Source: Gordonia gummivorans (GTDB lineage: Bacteria > Actinomycetota > Actinomycetes > Mycobacteriales > Mycobacteriaceae). From it: 64,000 nt of DNA. Position numbers and translations under genes: made by a program. Location of the stretch: the NCBI RefSeq assembly GCF_022513585.1, contig NZ_JAKWBF010000026.1, forward strand, positions 1 to 64,000. The letters are read 5' to 3'. Position 1 is the stretch's first letter, and the number at the start of each line of letters is the position of its first letter. Below the pieces are notes generated by a model. The model was not told the origin of the DNA. It saw only the letters and a list, made by a program, of their open reading frames with translations, and made no database searches. This document shows, one piece after another, positions 1 through 8,670 of this stretch.

Positions 1-11
1 GCGGCCCCGGC

Positions 12-42
<31 letters not shown>

Positions 43-45
43 GCC

Positions 46-522
46 TCACTCGTCGAGACGCTCGGTCGCCCAGGCGATCAGGCCGGGCATCGACCGTTCG
101 ATCTGCTCGCGCGTCACAGTGAAGTCGTCGTTGCCGCCGTAGTACGGGTCGGCGAGGTCGAGGTCGTCGGGATCGGCCGCCTCGTCGAACGACCGCAGTA
201 GCCGGACCCGGTCCCCGAGACGTTTGCGCTCGAGTTCGTGGACATGCCCGGAGTCCATCGCGACCAGCAGATCCGCGTTGAAGTGCTCCGGACCGAGTTG
301 GCTGGCGACGTGTGCGTCGGAGTAGCCGTGCGCCAGCAATTCGGTACGTGCACGGTTGTCGGCGGGTTCCCCGACGTGCCAACCACTGGTACCGCAACTG
401 GTCACCCGCACCGCGTCGCCGAGCCCCGCGTCGTCGAGTGCCGAACGAAAGATGTTCTGGGCCATCGGGGATCGGCAGATGTTGCCGGTGCAGACGAAGC
501 TGATGTGTAGCTGTTCAGACAC
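46..522 (-). CDS. ptpA: Low-molecular-weight protein tyrosine phosphatase PtpA
   Basis: This 158-residue enzyme hydrolyses phosphotyrosine on proteins. The P-loop CTGNICRS starts at Cys11 (nucleophile) with Arg17, and the general-acid motif DPYYG follows at Asp125. Both match the LMW-PTP family in spacing and total length. I chose the GTG at 522 because the protein then begins nine residues before the P-loop, as is usual; a longer upstream extension would be atypical. The start overlaps the end of ptkA by 8 bases, so the two are probably co-translated. In M. tuberculosis the orthologous PtpA is secreted and is phosphorylated by PtkA. No signal peptide is visible here. Confidence 0.93.
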   Translation of the reverse strand: MSEQLHISFVCTGNICRSPMAQNIFRSALDDAGLGDAVRVTSCGTSGWHVGEPADNRARTELLAHGYSDAHVASQLGPEHFNADLLVAMDSGHVHELERKRLGDRVRLLRSFDEAADPDDLDLADPYYGGNDDFTVTREQIERSMPGLIAWATERLDE

Positions 523-1201
523 CCAATACCTCGCGCAGATCTGCAATCGATGCGACCGTCCACGTCGCATCGCGGCCTTCGCCTACTTGAGAGTAACCCC
601 ATCCGACGAGAATCGCTGGAATCCCGAATCGGGCCGCACCGTCGACGTCGTGGCTGCGGTCGCCGATCATCACCACCGGCACCCGCGGATGGCGGGTCGC
701 GGGGTCGACGGTGATGCCGAGTTCGTTCAGCGCGTGCTCGATGACGTCGGACTTCTGCCGTCGTGACCCATCGTCGCTGGCACCGGCGATCACCTGGAAG
801 TACGACGCCAGCCCGAAGTGCTCGAGAATCGCCCGCGCCGTGTTCTGGTTCTTCGATGTCGCGACGGCCAGCACCCGGCCGGTCGACGCGAGGTCGGCCA
901 GGACGCGGTCCATACCGTCGAAGACGGAGTTCTCCAGCCAGCCGGTCTCGGTATACCGCTGCCGGTAGGCGGCCATCGCCTCGTCGGCGACCTCGGACGT
1001 GAGTCCGAGCGCCAGCAGCGAATCGATCATGGGCGGGCCGGCGATTCCGCGCACCACCTCGGGAGGGGGCTCGGGTGCGTCCACCGCGGCCAGGGCATGG
1101 CGGAAACTGTTGGCGATGCCCTCGAAGCTGTCGGTGATGGTGCCGTCGAGGTCGACGAGCAGCGTGGTGGCCGGATTGCGGGGGTCTGGCAGCGACGTCA
1201 C
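515..1201 (-). CDS. ptkA: HAD-superfamily protein, PtkA-like (tyrosine kinase/phosphatase family)
   Basis: This 228-residue HAD-fold protein has the nucleophile motif DLDGT at residues 17-21, a 'TSKN' motif II region and the acidic motif GDRSHDVDGA near the end. By sequence alone it resembles phosphoglycolate phosphatases. By position (directly upstream of and overlapping ptpA, divergent from cobC) it corresponds to M. tuberculosis Rv2232/PtkA, reported as a protein tyrosine kinase acting on PtpA. The kinase role is inferred from context. GTG 1201 is used; GTG 1216 is an alternative that adds five residues. Neither has a clear ribosome binding site. Confidence 0.85.
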   Translation of the reverse strand: MTSLPDPRNPATTLLVDLDGTITDSFEGIANSFRHALAAVDAPEPPPEVVRGIAGPPMIDSLLALGLTSEVADEAMAAYRQRYTETGWLENSVFDGMDRVLADLASTGRVLAVATSKNQNTARAILEHFGLASYFQVIAGASDDGSRRQKSDVIEHALNELGITVDPATRHPRVPVVMIGDRSHDVDGAARFGIPAILVGWGYSQVGEGRDATWTVASIADLREVLGV

Positions 1202-1207
1202 CTCTTC

Positions 1208-1223
1208 ATCGTGCACGTAATGT
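1208..1223. promoter_or_regulatory. Overlapping divergent -10 elements of ptkA and cobC
   Basis: The gene starts lie only 3 to 30 bases apart, so core promoters must overlap the genes. On the plus strand TAATGT (1218-1223) lies eight bases before ATG 1232. On the minus strand CACGAT (1213-1208) lies six bases before GTG 1201. Both spacings suit leaderless transcripts, which are common in actinobacteria. This is a motif reading, not proof. Confidence 0.35.
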
Positions 1224-1231
1224 CTGAAGTC

Positions 1232-2329
1232 ATGACATCCGGGTTGCGCGCACAAGGGGTGGGAGTTGAGGGCGGCCTGTACGCATTGGACCGTCACGGC
1301 GACCGAGACGCGCGTCCCGGTTTGGTCGATTTCGCCGTGAACGTGCGGGCCGGCGCACCCGACTTCGTGATCGACGCGGTACGCGACCGGCTCGACGACC
1401 TCGCCCGCTATCCGACCGCCGCCGACGAGGACCGCGCGATCGACGCGATCGCGTCCGCGCACGGTCGGGACCCGAGTGAGGTGCTGTTGCTGGCCGGGGC
1501 CGCCGACGGTTTCGAGATGCTGCCCAGGCTCGCGCCCGCACATGCGGCGCTGATCCAGCCGTCGTTCACCGAACCGGAACTCGTGCTGCGGGCGGCCGGC
1601 GTGCCCATCACCCAGGTCACGCTGCCACCGCCGTGGTGTCTCGGCGGTGACACGGCGATTCCCGAGCACGCCGATCTCGTGGTGCTGGGCAACCCGACCA
1701 ATCCGACGTCGGTGCTGCACGCCCGCGAGGCGATCGCGGCGCTGCGGCGGCCGGGTCGCATCATCGTCGTCGACGAGGCCTTCGCCGATCTGACCGAAGG
1801 GCCCGACGGCCGGCCCGAACCGGAATCGCTGGCCGGTGAGTCCTGGCCGGACGTGATTGTGATACGCAGTGTGACAAAGACTTTCGGCCTTGCCGGGCTG
1901 CGGGCCGGCTATTTGCTGGCCGCTGCGCCGGTGATCGAGATGCTCAGTGCCGGGCGTCGGCCGTGGGCGTTGTCGACGCCGGCGCTCGCCGCGTTGACCG
2001 CCTGCCTGAGCGAGCGTGGTGAGCGTTACCGGGCCGAACAGGCGGCGGCGGTCGCAACCGAACGAGAGCGGATGTGCCGCGAACTCGAACGCATCGGACT
2101 TCGGGTGGCGGCCGAACCGCGCGCGCCGTTCGTCCTGGTGGAGGTGCCCGACGCGCTGGTGATCAAGCAGGGGCTGGCGGAACGGGGCTTCGCGGTGCGT
2201 GGCTGCGTGAACTTCGTCGGCCTCGGCGCCGAGCATCTACGCCTGGCGGTGCGGGCCGCCGAGCCGGTCGCCGAGTTGGTGGCCGCGATCGAGCAGATTC
2301 GAGCGGGTCGGACTGGAGGTCAATCATGA
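1232..2329 (+). CDS. cobC: CobC-like PLP-dependent aminotransferase (Rv2231c family)
   Basis: This is a fold-type I pyridoxal-phosphate enzyme of 365 residues related to histidinol-phosphate aminotransferase and threonine-phosphate decarboxylase (CobD/CobC of cobalamin synthesis). Visible features are GNPTNPTS (153-160), the cofactor-binding Asp181 in DEAFAD, and the Schiff-base Lys216 in SVTKTFGLAGLRAGY. In cobalamin synthesis such an enzyme would supply the aminopropanol arm; here that role rests on homology. ATG 1232 fits a leaderless start; ATG 1220 is an alternative. The stop overlaps the next start as ATGA, so cobC is coupled to the Nif3-like gene. Confidence 0.85.
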   Translation: MTSGLRAQGVGVEGGLYALDRHGDRDARPGLVDFAVNVRAGAPDFVIDAVRDRLDDLARYPTAADEDRAIDAIASAHGRDPSEVLLLAGAADGFEMLPRLAPAHAALIQPSFTEPELVLRAAGVPITQVTLPPPWCLGGDTAIPEHADLVVLGNPTNPTSVLHAREAIAALRRPGRIIVVDEAFADLTEGPDGRPEPESLAGESWPDVIVIRSVTKTFGLAGLRAGYLLAAAPVIEMLSAGRRPWALSTPALAALTACLSERGERYRAEQAAAVATERERMCRELERIGLRVAAEPRAPFVLVEVPDALVIKQGLAERGFAVRGCVNFVGLGAEHLRLAVRAAEPVAELVAAIEQIRAGRTGGQS

Positions 2330-3459
2330 GCGCCACCGATGAATCACTTCTCGTGGGCGACGTGGTCGCCGAGATCGAACGTGCATACCCGCCGGTGTTG
2401 GCCGAGCCATGGGATTCGGCGGGGCTGGTCTGCGGCGATCGTGGCGAACCGGTACGCCGTGCGCTGGTGTGTGTCGACGTCACCGATGGAGTGGTCGACG
2501 CGGCGATCGCCGCAGGGGCCGACTTCGTGCTCGCGCACCATCCGCTGTTGCTGCGCGGCGTGGACTCGGTGGCCGCCGACACCGCCAAGGGGCGGGTCGT
2601 GCATCGGCTGATCCGCCATCGGATCGCCCTGCATACCGCGCACACCAACGCCGACAGCGCCCGACCCGGCGTCTCGGATGCCCTCGCGGCGTCGCTCGGT
2701 GTGCTCGATACCGTCCCCATCGAACCCAAACCCGTTGCCCCCATGGACAAGTGGGTGGTGATGGTGCCGGAGGGCAACACCGAGCAGGTGAGCGAGGCGA
2801 TGTTTGCCGCGGGCGCGGGGGCGATCGGCGAGTACCGCGACTGCGCGTGGTCGGTGGTGGGTACCGGGCAGTTCGAACCGCAGGAGGCGGCGACGCCGGC
2901 CATCGGCGAGATCGGCATGCGCACCCATGTCGACGAGGCCCGGGTGGAGATGGTCGCGGTCCGCGGCCTCCGCGCTACTGTCCTGGCGGCACTGCGAACG
3001 GCACATCCGTACGAGGAGCCCGCTTTCGACATCTTCGAACTCGCCGACGTCGACAGCGATCTCGGATTGGGGAGGGTGGGCAGCCTGGCCCGGCCGGTGA
3101 CTCTCGCCGAGTTCACCGCGCAGGCGGCGGCCGCGCTGCACAGTCCCTGGGGGGTGCGGGCCGCGGGCGACCCGGATGCGCAGATATCGACCGTCGCGGT
3201 GTGCGGCGGCGCGGGTGACTCGCTGCTCGACGCGGTGCGGCGCATCGGCGTCGACGTGTATCTCACGGGTGACCTCCGCCATCACCCGGTCGATGAATCC
3301 CGCCGCGCGGGCGGACCAGCGCTCGTCGATGCGGGTCACTGGGCGACCGAGTTTCCATGGTGCGCACAGGCTGCCGGGCTGTTGTCGGACCGGTTGGGTC
3401 TCGACGTCGAGGTGTACGACAAGCCCACCGATCCGTTCGTGGTCCACCGGTTCGGGTGA
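2326..3459 (+). CDS. Nif3-like dinuclear metal-centre hexameric protein
   Basis: This 377-residue member of the NIF3/YqfO family (PF01784) is often annotated as GTP cyclohydrolase 1 type 2 homologue. Metal-binding His motifs are visible: AHHPLLLRG in the first half, HTAHTNAD, and DAGHWATE near the C-terminus. The central insert between about residues 125 and 235 matches the PII-like domain of the longer actinobacterial and Bacillus forms. It starts at ATG 2326, four bases inside the end of cobC. It corresponds by position to Rv2230c. The biochemical function of the family is unsettled, so I do not assign a reaction. Confidence 0.9.
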   Translation: MSATDESLLVGDVVAEIERAYPPVLAEPWDSAGLVCGDRGEPVRRALVCVDVTDGVVDAAIAAGADFVLAHHPLLLRGVDSVAADTAKGRVVHRLIRHRIALHTAHTNADSARPGVSDALAASLGVLDTVPIEPKPVAPMDKWVVMVPEGNTEQVSEAMFAAGAGAIGEYRDCAWSVVGTGQFEPQEAATPAIGEIGMRTHVDEARVEMVAVRGLRATVLAALRTAHPYEEPAFDIFELADVDSDLGLGRVGSLARPVTLAEFTAQAAAALHSPWGVRAAGDPDAQISTVAVCGGAGDSLLDAVRRIGVDVYLTGDLRHHPVDESRRAGGPALVDAGHWATEFPWCAQAAGLLSDRLGLDVEVYDKPTDPFVVHRFG

Positions 3460-3541
3460 TCGCCGAGCGCAGTCGCCTCGCCTGCGGTGTCGCGTGTGGC
3501 GGCGCGTACGGTTGTGGGATGCCCGAACTCAGGAGGCCCCG

Positions 3542-4279
3542 ATGATCGCGGAGGCCGGTGCCCAGCGACTGCTGCTCGAACTCGCGGACGCCGACGCCGA
3601 GATCGCACGCCTGGACCACCGACGCGCCACCCTCGCTGAGGATGCCGAGATCGCGGACACCGAACGTGAACTCGACGCGGCCCGCGACGACCTCGTGCGG
3701 TCAGAGATCTCCGGCGAGGATCTCACCCGGGAGTATCGTCGGATCGATTCCGAGGTCACCGGTATGGCCGCACGCGAGAAGAAGGACTCGGCGCTTCTGA
3801 CCGCGGGTGGGTTGGCTCCCAAGGCGTTGTCGGAGCTGCAGCACGAGCTGGCCGGTCTGGGCCGACGCCGGTCGGTGCTCGAAGACGACTTGCTGTCGGT
3901 GATGGAGCAGCAGGAGGCGCTGGAAGCCGAACGCGGACGTGCGGCGGCGACCATCGAACACCTCGAGGGCAAGCTCGCCGCGGTGCGTGTACGACGCGAG
4001 GAGTCGATCACCTCGATCGAGACCGACCGTGGGGACAAGCAGCGCCGGCGCGACGACATCGCAGCAGAGGTGGCCCCGGAATTGCTCGCGGTCTACGACC
4101 GTCAGCGGTCGGCCGGACGAGTGGGAGCCGGACTGCTGCGCGCCCGGCGATGCGGTGCCTGCCGAATGGAACTCGACCGCGGCACCATCGCACGGATCTC
4201 TGCCGCATCCTCCGACGAGGTGATCCGGTGTGAGGAGTGCGGGGCGATCCTGGTCCGCACCGCGGAGTCGGGGCTGTAG
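3542..4279 (+). CDS. Coiled-coil zinc-ribbon protein (CT398/Rv2229c-like)
   Basis: This 245-residue protein is almost entirely charged heptad-like helix from about residue 10 to 195. A C-terminal zinc ribbon follows with two CxxC knuckles, CGAC and CEEC (PF02591 type). Homologues such as chlamydial CT398 are structural adaptor proteins; no enzyme motif is present. ATG 3542 is well supported by AGGAGG five bases upstream (3531-3536). The next gene follows after three bases, so it is part of the cobC operon-like run. Its cellular role here is unknown. Confidence 0.9.
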   Translation: MIAEAGAQRLLLELADADAEIARLDHRRATLAEDAEIADTERELDAARDDLVRSEISGEDLTREYRRIDSEVTGMAAREKKDSALLTAGGLAPKALSELQHELAGLGRRRSVLEDDLLSVMEQQEALEAERGRAAATIEHLEGKLAAVRVRREESITSIETDRGDKQRRRDDIAAEVAPELLAVYDRQRSAGRVGAGLLRARRCGACRMELDRGTIARISAASSDEVIRCEECGAILVRTAESGL

Positions 4280-4282
4280 CGC

Positions 4283-4936
4283 GTGGCCGACGCAAAGACC
4301 CCGTCGTGGCAAGGGCAGCGCGGTGAGGCCACTCGGTTGATCCTGCTGCGCCACGGTCAGACCGAACTGTCGGTGCAGCGGCGGTACTCGGGCCGCGGCA
4401 ATCCGGTGCTGACCGAGATGGGGCGGTCGCAGGCCGCGGCTGCGGCAGCCGGACTGGCGAAGCAATTCGACGCGGTGGCCATCGTGTCGTCGCCGTTGCA
4501 GCGCGCGCTGGATACGGCGGGCGCGGTGGCCGGACAGATGGGGCTCGACGTCGTCGAGCATCCGGGACTCATCGAGACGGACTTCGGCGAGTGGGAGGGT
4601 CTGACCTTTCCCGAGGCGGCGGCGCGCGACCCGGAGATTCATGCGCGATGGCTGTCGGACGTCACGGTCCCGACGCCGGGCGGCGAGAGCTTCGCCGCCG
4701 TCGCCGAGCGCGTGAGCGCCGCCAAAGACGAACTGCTTGCGCGGTATCCAGGACAGACGGTGGTGCTGGTCTCGCACGTGACCCCGATCAAGTCGCTGCT
4801 GCGTGAGGCGCTCGGAGTGGGTCCGGAACTGCTGTTCCGACTGCACCTGGACCTGGCGTCGGTGTCGATCACCGAGTTCTTTCCCGACGGCGGTTCGGTG
4901 GTACGCCTCGTCAACGACACCTCCCACTTGCGCTGA
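4283..4936 (+). CDS. Histidine-phosphatase-superfamily protein (phosphoglycerate mutase-like)
   Basis: This 217-residue protein has the catalytic RHGQTE motif with His24 near the N-terminus and a second conserved His in LVSHVTPIK near residue 164. Both are diagnostic of the histidine phosphatase superfamily. The positional counterpart Rv2228c in M. tuberculosis is a bifunctional protein with an N-terminal RNase HI domain and this acid-phosphatase domain. Here only the phosphatase is present: GTG 4283 lies three bases after the previous stop and no RNase H sequence precedes it. The substrate is unknown; in homologues it may be alpha-ribazole phosphate, which would fit cobC upstream. Confidence 0.88.
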   Translation: MADAKTPSWQGQRGEATRLILLRHGQTELSVQRRYSGRGNPVLTEMGRSQAAAAAAGLAKQFDAVAIVSSPLQRALDTAGAVAGQMGLDVVEHPGLIETDFGEWEGLTFPEAAARDPEIHARWLSDVTVPTPGGESFAAVAERVSAAKDELLARYPGQTVVLVSHVTPIKSLLREALGVGPELLFRLHLDLASVSITEFFPDGGSVVRLVNDTSHLR

Positions 4937-4949
4937 AAGCGGTCGGGGA

Positions 4950-5386
<437 letters not shown>

Positions 5387-5581
5387 ATCCAGGATAGCCT
5401 GCCGCCCTGGCCAGGCCGGACCGGTTGGCCCCACACGGTTCGCGGCAATGTCGTTGACGGCGAATACCCCACGGAATGAGCGGATTTCGCGTGCCGCGGG
5501 GTGGGGGTCGGTAGCGTCTGACGCACCGTGACGGCGCCGACGAAGTTCACACAGCCGTCCGGGCAGAGGAGGAGGCGTCGC

Positions 5582-6610
5582 GTGCGCAGTGTGGTCATCG
5601 ACAACCCGGGAGCAGTGCGCATCGACGTCACCCCCGATCCGGTGTTGCCCGATTCGGCGGGTGCGATCGTCGCGATCGAATCGTCGGCGATCTGCGGATC
5701 CGACCTGCATTTCTTCGACGGCGACTATCCGCTCGTGTCACCGCTGGCGCTCGGTCACGAAGCGGTCGGCACGGTGGTGGAGGTGGGAGCCGACGTCGCG
5801 AATCATCGGGTGGGGGACCGCGTGCTGGTGTCGTCGGTGAGTGGGTGTGGCCAGTGCGCCGGATGCGCGACGCTCGACCCGACCCGGTGCGTGCGGGGAC
5901 TGGTCATCTTCGGGGGTGGACTGCTCGGCGGAGCTCAGTCCGAACTGCTCGCGGTGCCTGCTGCCGACTTCCATCTGCTGGCCGTGCCCGACGCCGTCGA
6001 CACCGACACGGCGCTGCTGCTCACCGACAACCTGGTCACCGGGTGGGCAGGTGTCGCACGCGCCGATGTCCCCGAGGGCGGGAGCGTGATCGTCTTCGGG
6101 TTGGGGGCGGTCGGACTGTGTGCGGTCCGCAGTGCTCTCGCTCAAGGGGTGGGAACGGTGTTCGCCGTCGACCCGGTTCCCGGGCGGCGTGCGCGGGCCG
6201 CAGCCGATCGGGTGATCACCCTCGACCCCGCGGATCTCGGTGCGGTGACCGAGGCGACCGGCGGTGTGGGTCCCGACTCGGTGGTCGACGCCGTCGCCTC
6301 CGACGCCACCCTGAACGCGGGGCTGACCTGCGTGCGGGCCGGTGGCACCGTCTCGGTGATCGGTGTGCACGACCTCAACCCTTATCCGTTCCCGGCGACG
6401 ATGTGCTTGGTGCGGAGCGTCACCCTGCGCTCGACGACCGCCCCGGTGCAGCAGTTGTGGCCGACGATCGTCGACGAGGTGCAGTCGGGTCGCCTCGACA
6501 CCAGCGGCATCGTCACCCATCATCTGCCGTTCGACGAAGCGCCGCGCGCCTACGAGTTGGCCGCTGCGCGATCGGCCGATTGCGTCAAGGTGGCACTCGA
6601 ATTGTCGTGA
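5582..6610 (+). CDS. Zinc-dependent alcohol dehydrogenase (MDR family)
   Basis: This 342-residue medium-chain dehydrogenase/reductase has catalytic-zinc ligands in CGSD (Cys38) and GHE (59-60). Structural-zinc cysteines are at 89, 92, 95 and 103, and a Rossmann motif GLGAVGL lies near residue 178. It should oxidise an alcohol or polyol with NAD(P); the substrate cannot be told from sequence. GTG 5582 is chosen because GAGGAGGAGG lies just upstream (5566-5575). GTG 5528 would add 18 residues and has a possible -10 (TAGCGT) before it. It stands between rnpB and an RNB ribonuclease gene, without an obvious pathway partner. Confidence 0.88.
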   Translation: MRSVVIDNPGAVRIDVTPDPVLPDSAGAIVAIESSAICGSDLHFFDGDYPLVSPLALGHEAVGTVVEVGADVANHRVGDRVLVSSVSGCGQCAGCATLDPTRCVRGLVIFGGGLLGGAQSELLAVPAADFHLLAVPDAVDTDTALLLTDNLVTGWAGVARADVPEGGSVIVFGLGAVGLCAVRSALAQGVGTVFAVDPVPGRRARAAADRVITLDPADLGAVTEATGGVGPDSVVDAVASDATLNAGLTCVRAGGTVSVIGVHDLNPYPFPATMCLVRSVTLRSTTAPVQQLWPTIVDEVQSGRLDTSGIVTHHLPFDEAPRAYELAAARSADCVKVALELS

Positions 6611-6652
6611 GGCGGCCGCGGGTTGCGGCGCGGCGGGGATAGTGTCGAAGGC

Positions 6653-8074
6653 GTGCAACGCAGGCTGTCGGCGCCGGACATCGACTTCGAGGCGATCCGC
6701 ATCGAACTCGGCGTGAACGAGGACTACGGCGCTGCCGCACTGGCGGAGGCGCAGCAGGCGACCGACGCGCATGCGGCCGAACGTGAAGACCACACCGACG
6801 TTCCGCTGGTCACCATCGATCCACCCGGATCGATGGACCTCGATCAGGCCGTGCACCTGCGCTCGGATGCCGACGGATATGTCGTCGACTATGCGATCGC
6901 GGACGTGGCCGCGCTCGTGCGACCTGAAGGCGCGCTCGATTCGGAAAGCCGCCGACGCGGGACCACCATCTACTTCCCGGACGGGTCGGTGCCGCTGCAT
7001 CCTCGTGTGCTCTCCGAGGGTGCCGGTTCGTTGTTGCCCGACCAGAAACGGTCCGCCGTGCTGTGGACGATCCGCGTCACGCACGACGGCGAGGTCGCCG
7101 ACGTGGCGGTGCGTCGTGCTTTGGTGACATCGGTTGCGCGCCTGGACTATGCCGGTGTGTCGGCGGACGCGGTGGCGTCCCGGCTGCACCCGTCGATCGC
7201 TGCCCTGCCCGAGTTCGGGGAGCTGCGGCATCGGGTGGCGCTGGCGGCGGGAGCCATCGAACTGGATCTGCCCGATCAGGAGGTGGTGTCGGGGCCGGAT
7301 GGGTGGTCGCTGCAGATCGCTCCGCGAACGCCCGCGGACCTCTGGAACTCACAACTGTCGTTGCTGACCGGACGGTGTGCGGGACAGATCATGCGCGACG
7401 CCGGGATCGGACTGTTGCGGACGCTTCCGCCGGCCGCGCGCGATGCCGTCGCCGAATTGCGTGCGACCGCACGATCTCTCGGGGTGCCGTGGCCGGACGG
7501 GCAGACGCCCGGACAGTTTCTGGCCGGACTGCCGCGCGACGCACCGACGACGCTGGCCGTGATGTCGCATGCCGGTGCACTGATGCGCGGTGCGGGCTAT
7601 CTACCGCTGGGCGTGGGCACAGGCCCCGCAGACCCTCCGGCGGACGACGAGATGATCCACGCCGCGATCGGCGGCGTCTACGCGCATGTCACCGCGCCGC
7701 TGCGTCGGCTCGGCGATCGGTTCGCCACCGAGGTATGCCTGTCGGTCACGTCGGGAAAGCCTTTGCCGGACTGGACTGTCCGGGCATTGCCGACGCTCCC
7801 GAAGATCCTGCGGTCCGCGGATTCGCTCGGGTCGGCGGCCGATCGGGCGAGCGTGGATCTCGCCGAGGCGGTCGTGTTGGCCGACCGCGTCGGCGAACGG
7901 TTCGACGCGGTGGTCTTGCAGGAGGCCGACGGCAAACGACCGGCGCGCATCTTCATCGCCGAACCTGCCGTGGTGGCGTCGTGCGAGGGTTCACCCGCGC
8001 AGGGGAGCAGCATCACCGTGACGCTGACCGCCGCCGACCCCGTGACACGGTCGGTGTCGTTCGCGCCGGCGTGA
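6653..8074 (+). CDS. RNB-domain ribonuclease (RNase II/R family, short form)
   Basis: This 473-residue protein carries the RNB catalytic domain. The active-site acidic cluster is visible in IDPPGSMDLDQA (Asp56, Asp62, Asp64). The family degrades RNA 3' to 5' hydrolytically. At this length it lacks the S1 and cold-shock domains of full RNase R or RNase II, as do many actinobacterial paralogues. It starts at GTG 6653, 42 bases after the dehydrogenase gene. The group II intron lies 49 bases beyond its stop, so the intron does not interrupt it. Confidence 0.9.
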   Translation: MQRRLSAPDIDFEAIRIELGVNEDYGAAALAEAQQATDAHAAEREDHTDVPLVTIDPPGSMDLDQAVHLRSDADGYVVDYAIADVAALVRPEGALDSESRRRGTTIYFPDGSVPLHPRVLSEGAGSLLPDQKRSAVLWTIRVTHDGEVADVAVRRALVTSVARLDYAGVSADAVASRLHPSIAALPEFGELRHRVALAAGAIELDLPDQEVVSGPDGWSLQIAPRTPADLWNSQLSLLTGRCAGQIMRDAGIGLLRTLPPAARDAVAELRATARSLGVPWPDGQTPGQFLAGLPRDAPTTLAVMSHAGALMRGAGYLPLGVGTGPADPPADDEMIHAAIGGVYAHVTAPLRRLGDRFATEVCLSVTSGKPLPDWTVRALPTLPKILRSADSLGSAADRASVDLAEAVVLADRVGERFDAVVLQEADGKRPARIFIAEPAVVASCEGSPAQGSSITVTLTAADPVTRSVSFAPA

Positions 8075-8670
8075 GGGCTGTCCCCTTCCCGTCGCCGCAG
8101 CCCCTCCGCCCCCGCTGGCTGAGGTGCGAGGAGCGCAAGCCGCCGGGCTGAGGAGCCCCATGCGAGGTACGAGCATGGAGCGTCGTACGCCCAGCATGGG
8201 CATTCACTTGGAGGTGGAAGTCCTCCGGAGAGGAAGGTGGTTTAACTCCTAGTCGAGGGCAACTGCGTCACCGTGAGGTGGGGTGGGAAGGAAGCCGGAG
8301 ACGAAATCCTGCACCGAGGTACACGAACCGCATGTGAGGCATGCCAGCTGGGGTGAGCCAGCGACGCATGGTGAAGCCCGTTCCACCGAAGCGGCTGGTG
8401 TGTAAATGCGGCGGTTGTAGGAGGACAGTGAATGTTCTTATCTGGGGAGATCTGTCCTGGTGCGCCGACGAGGTTGTTGTCGGAGCGGCACCATCCGGGA
8501 GGGTGGTGGTGACGGGGCAGAAGTCAGCAGAGGCCGTAGTACCAGCGGGAATCGTGAGTGCTGGGAAGGGCTGAACGTCAGGAATTGATGGTTGTGAACA
8601 GCATTTCTCGTGACGACGACGGTGATCGCCGCCAACCCACGTGTGGTGGGGCAGACGATAGGAGGGACCG

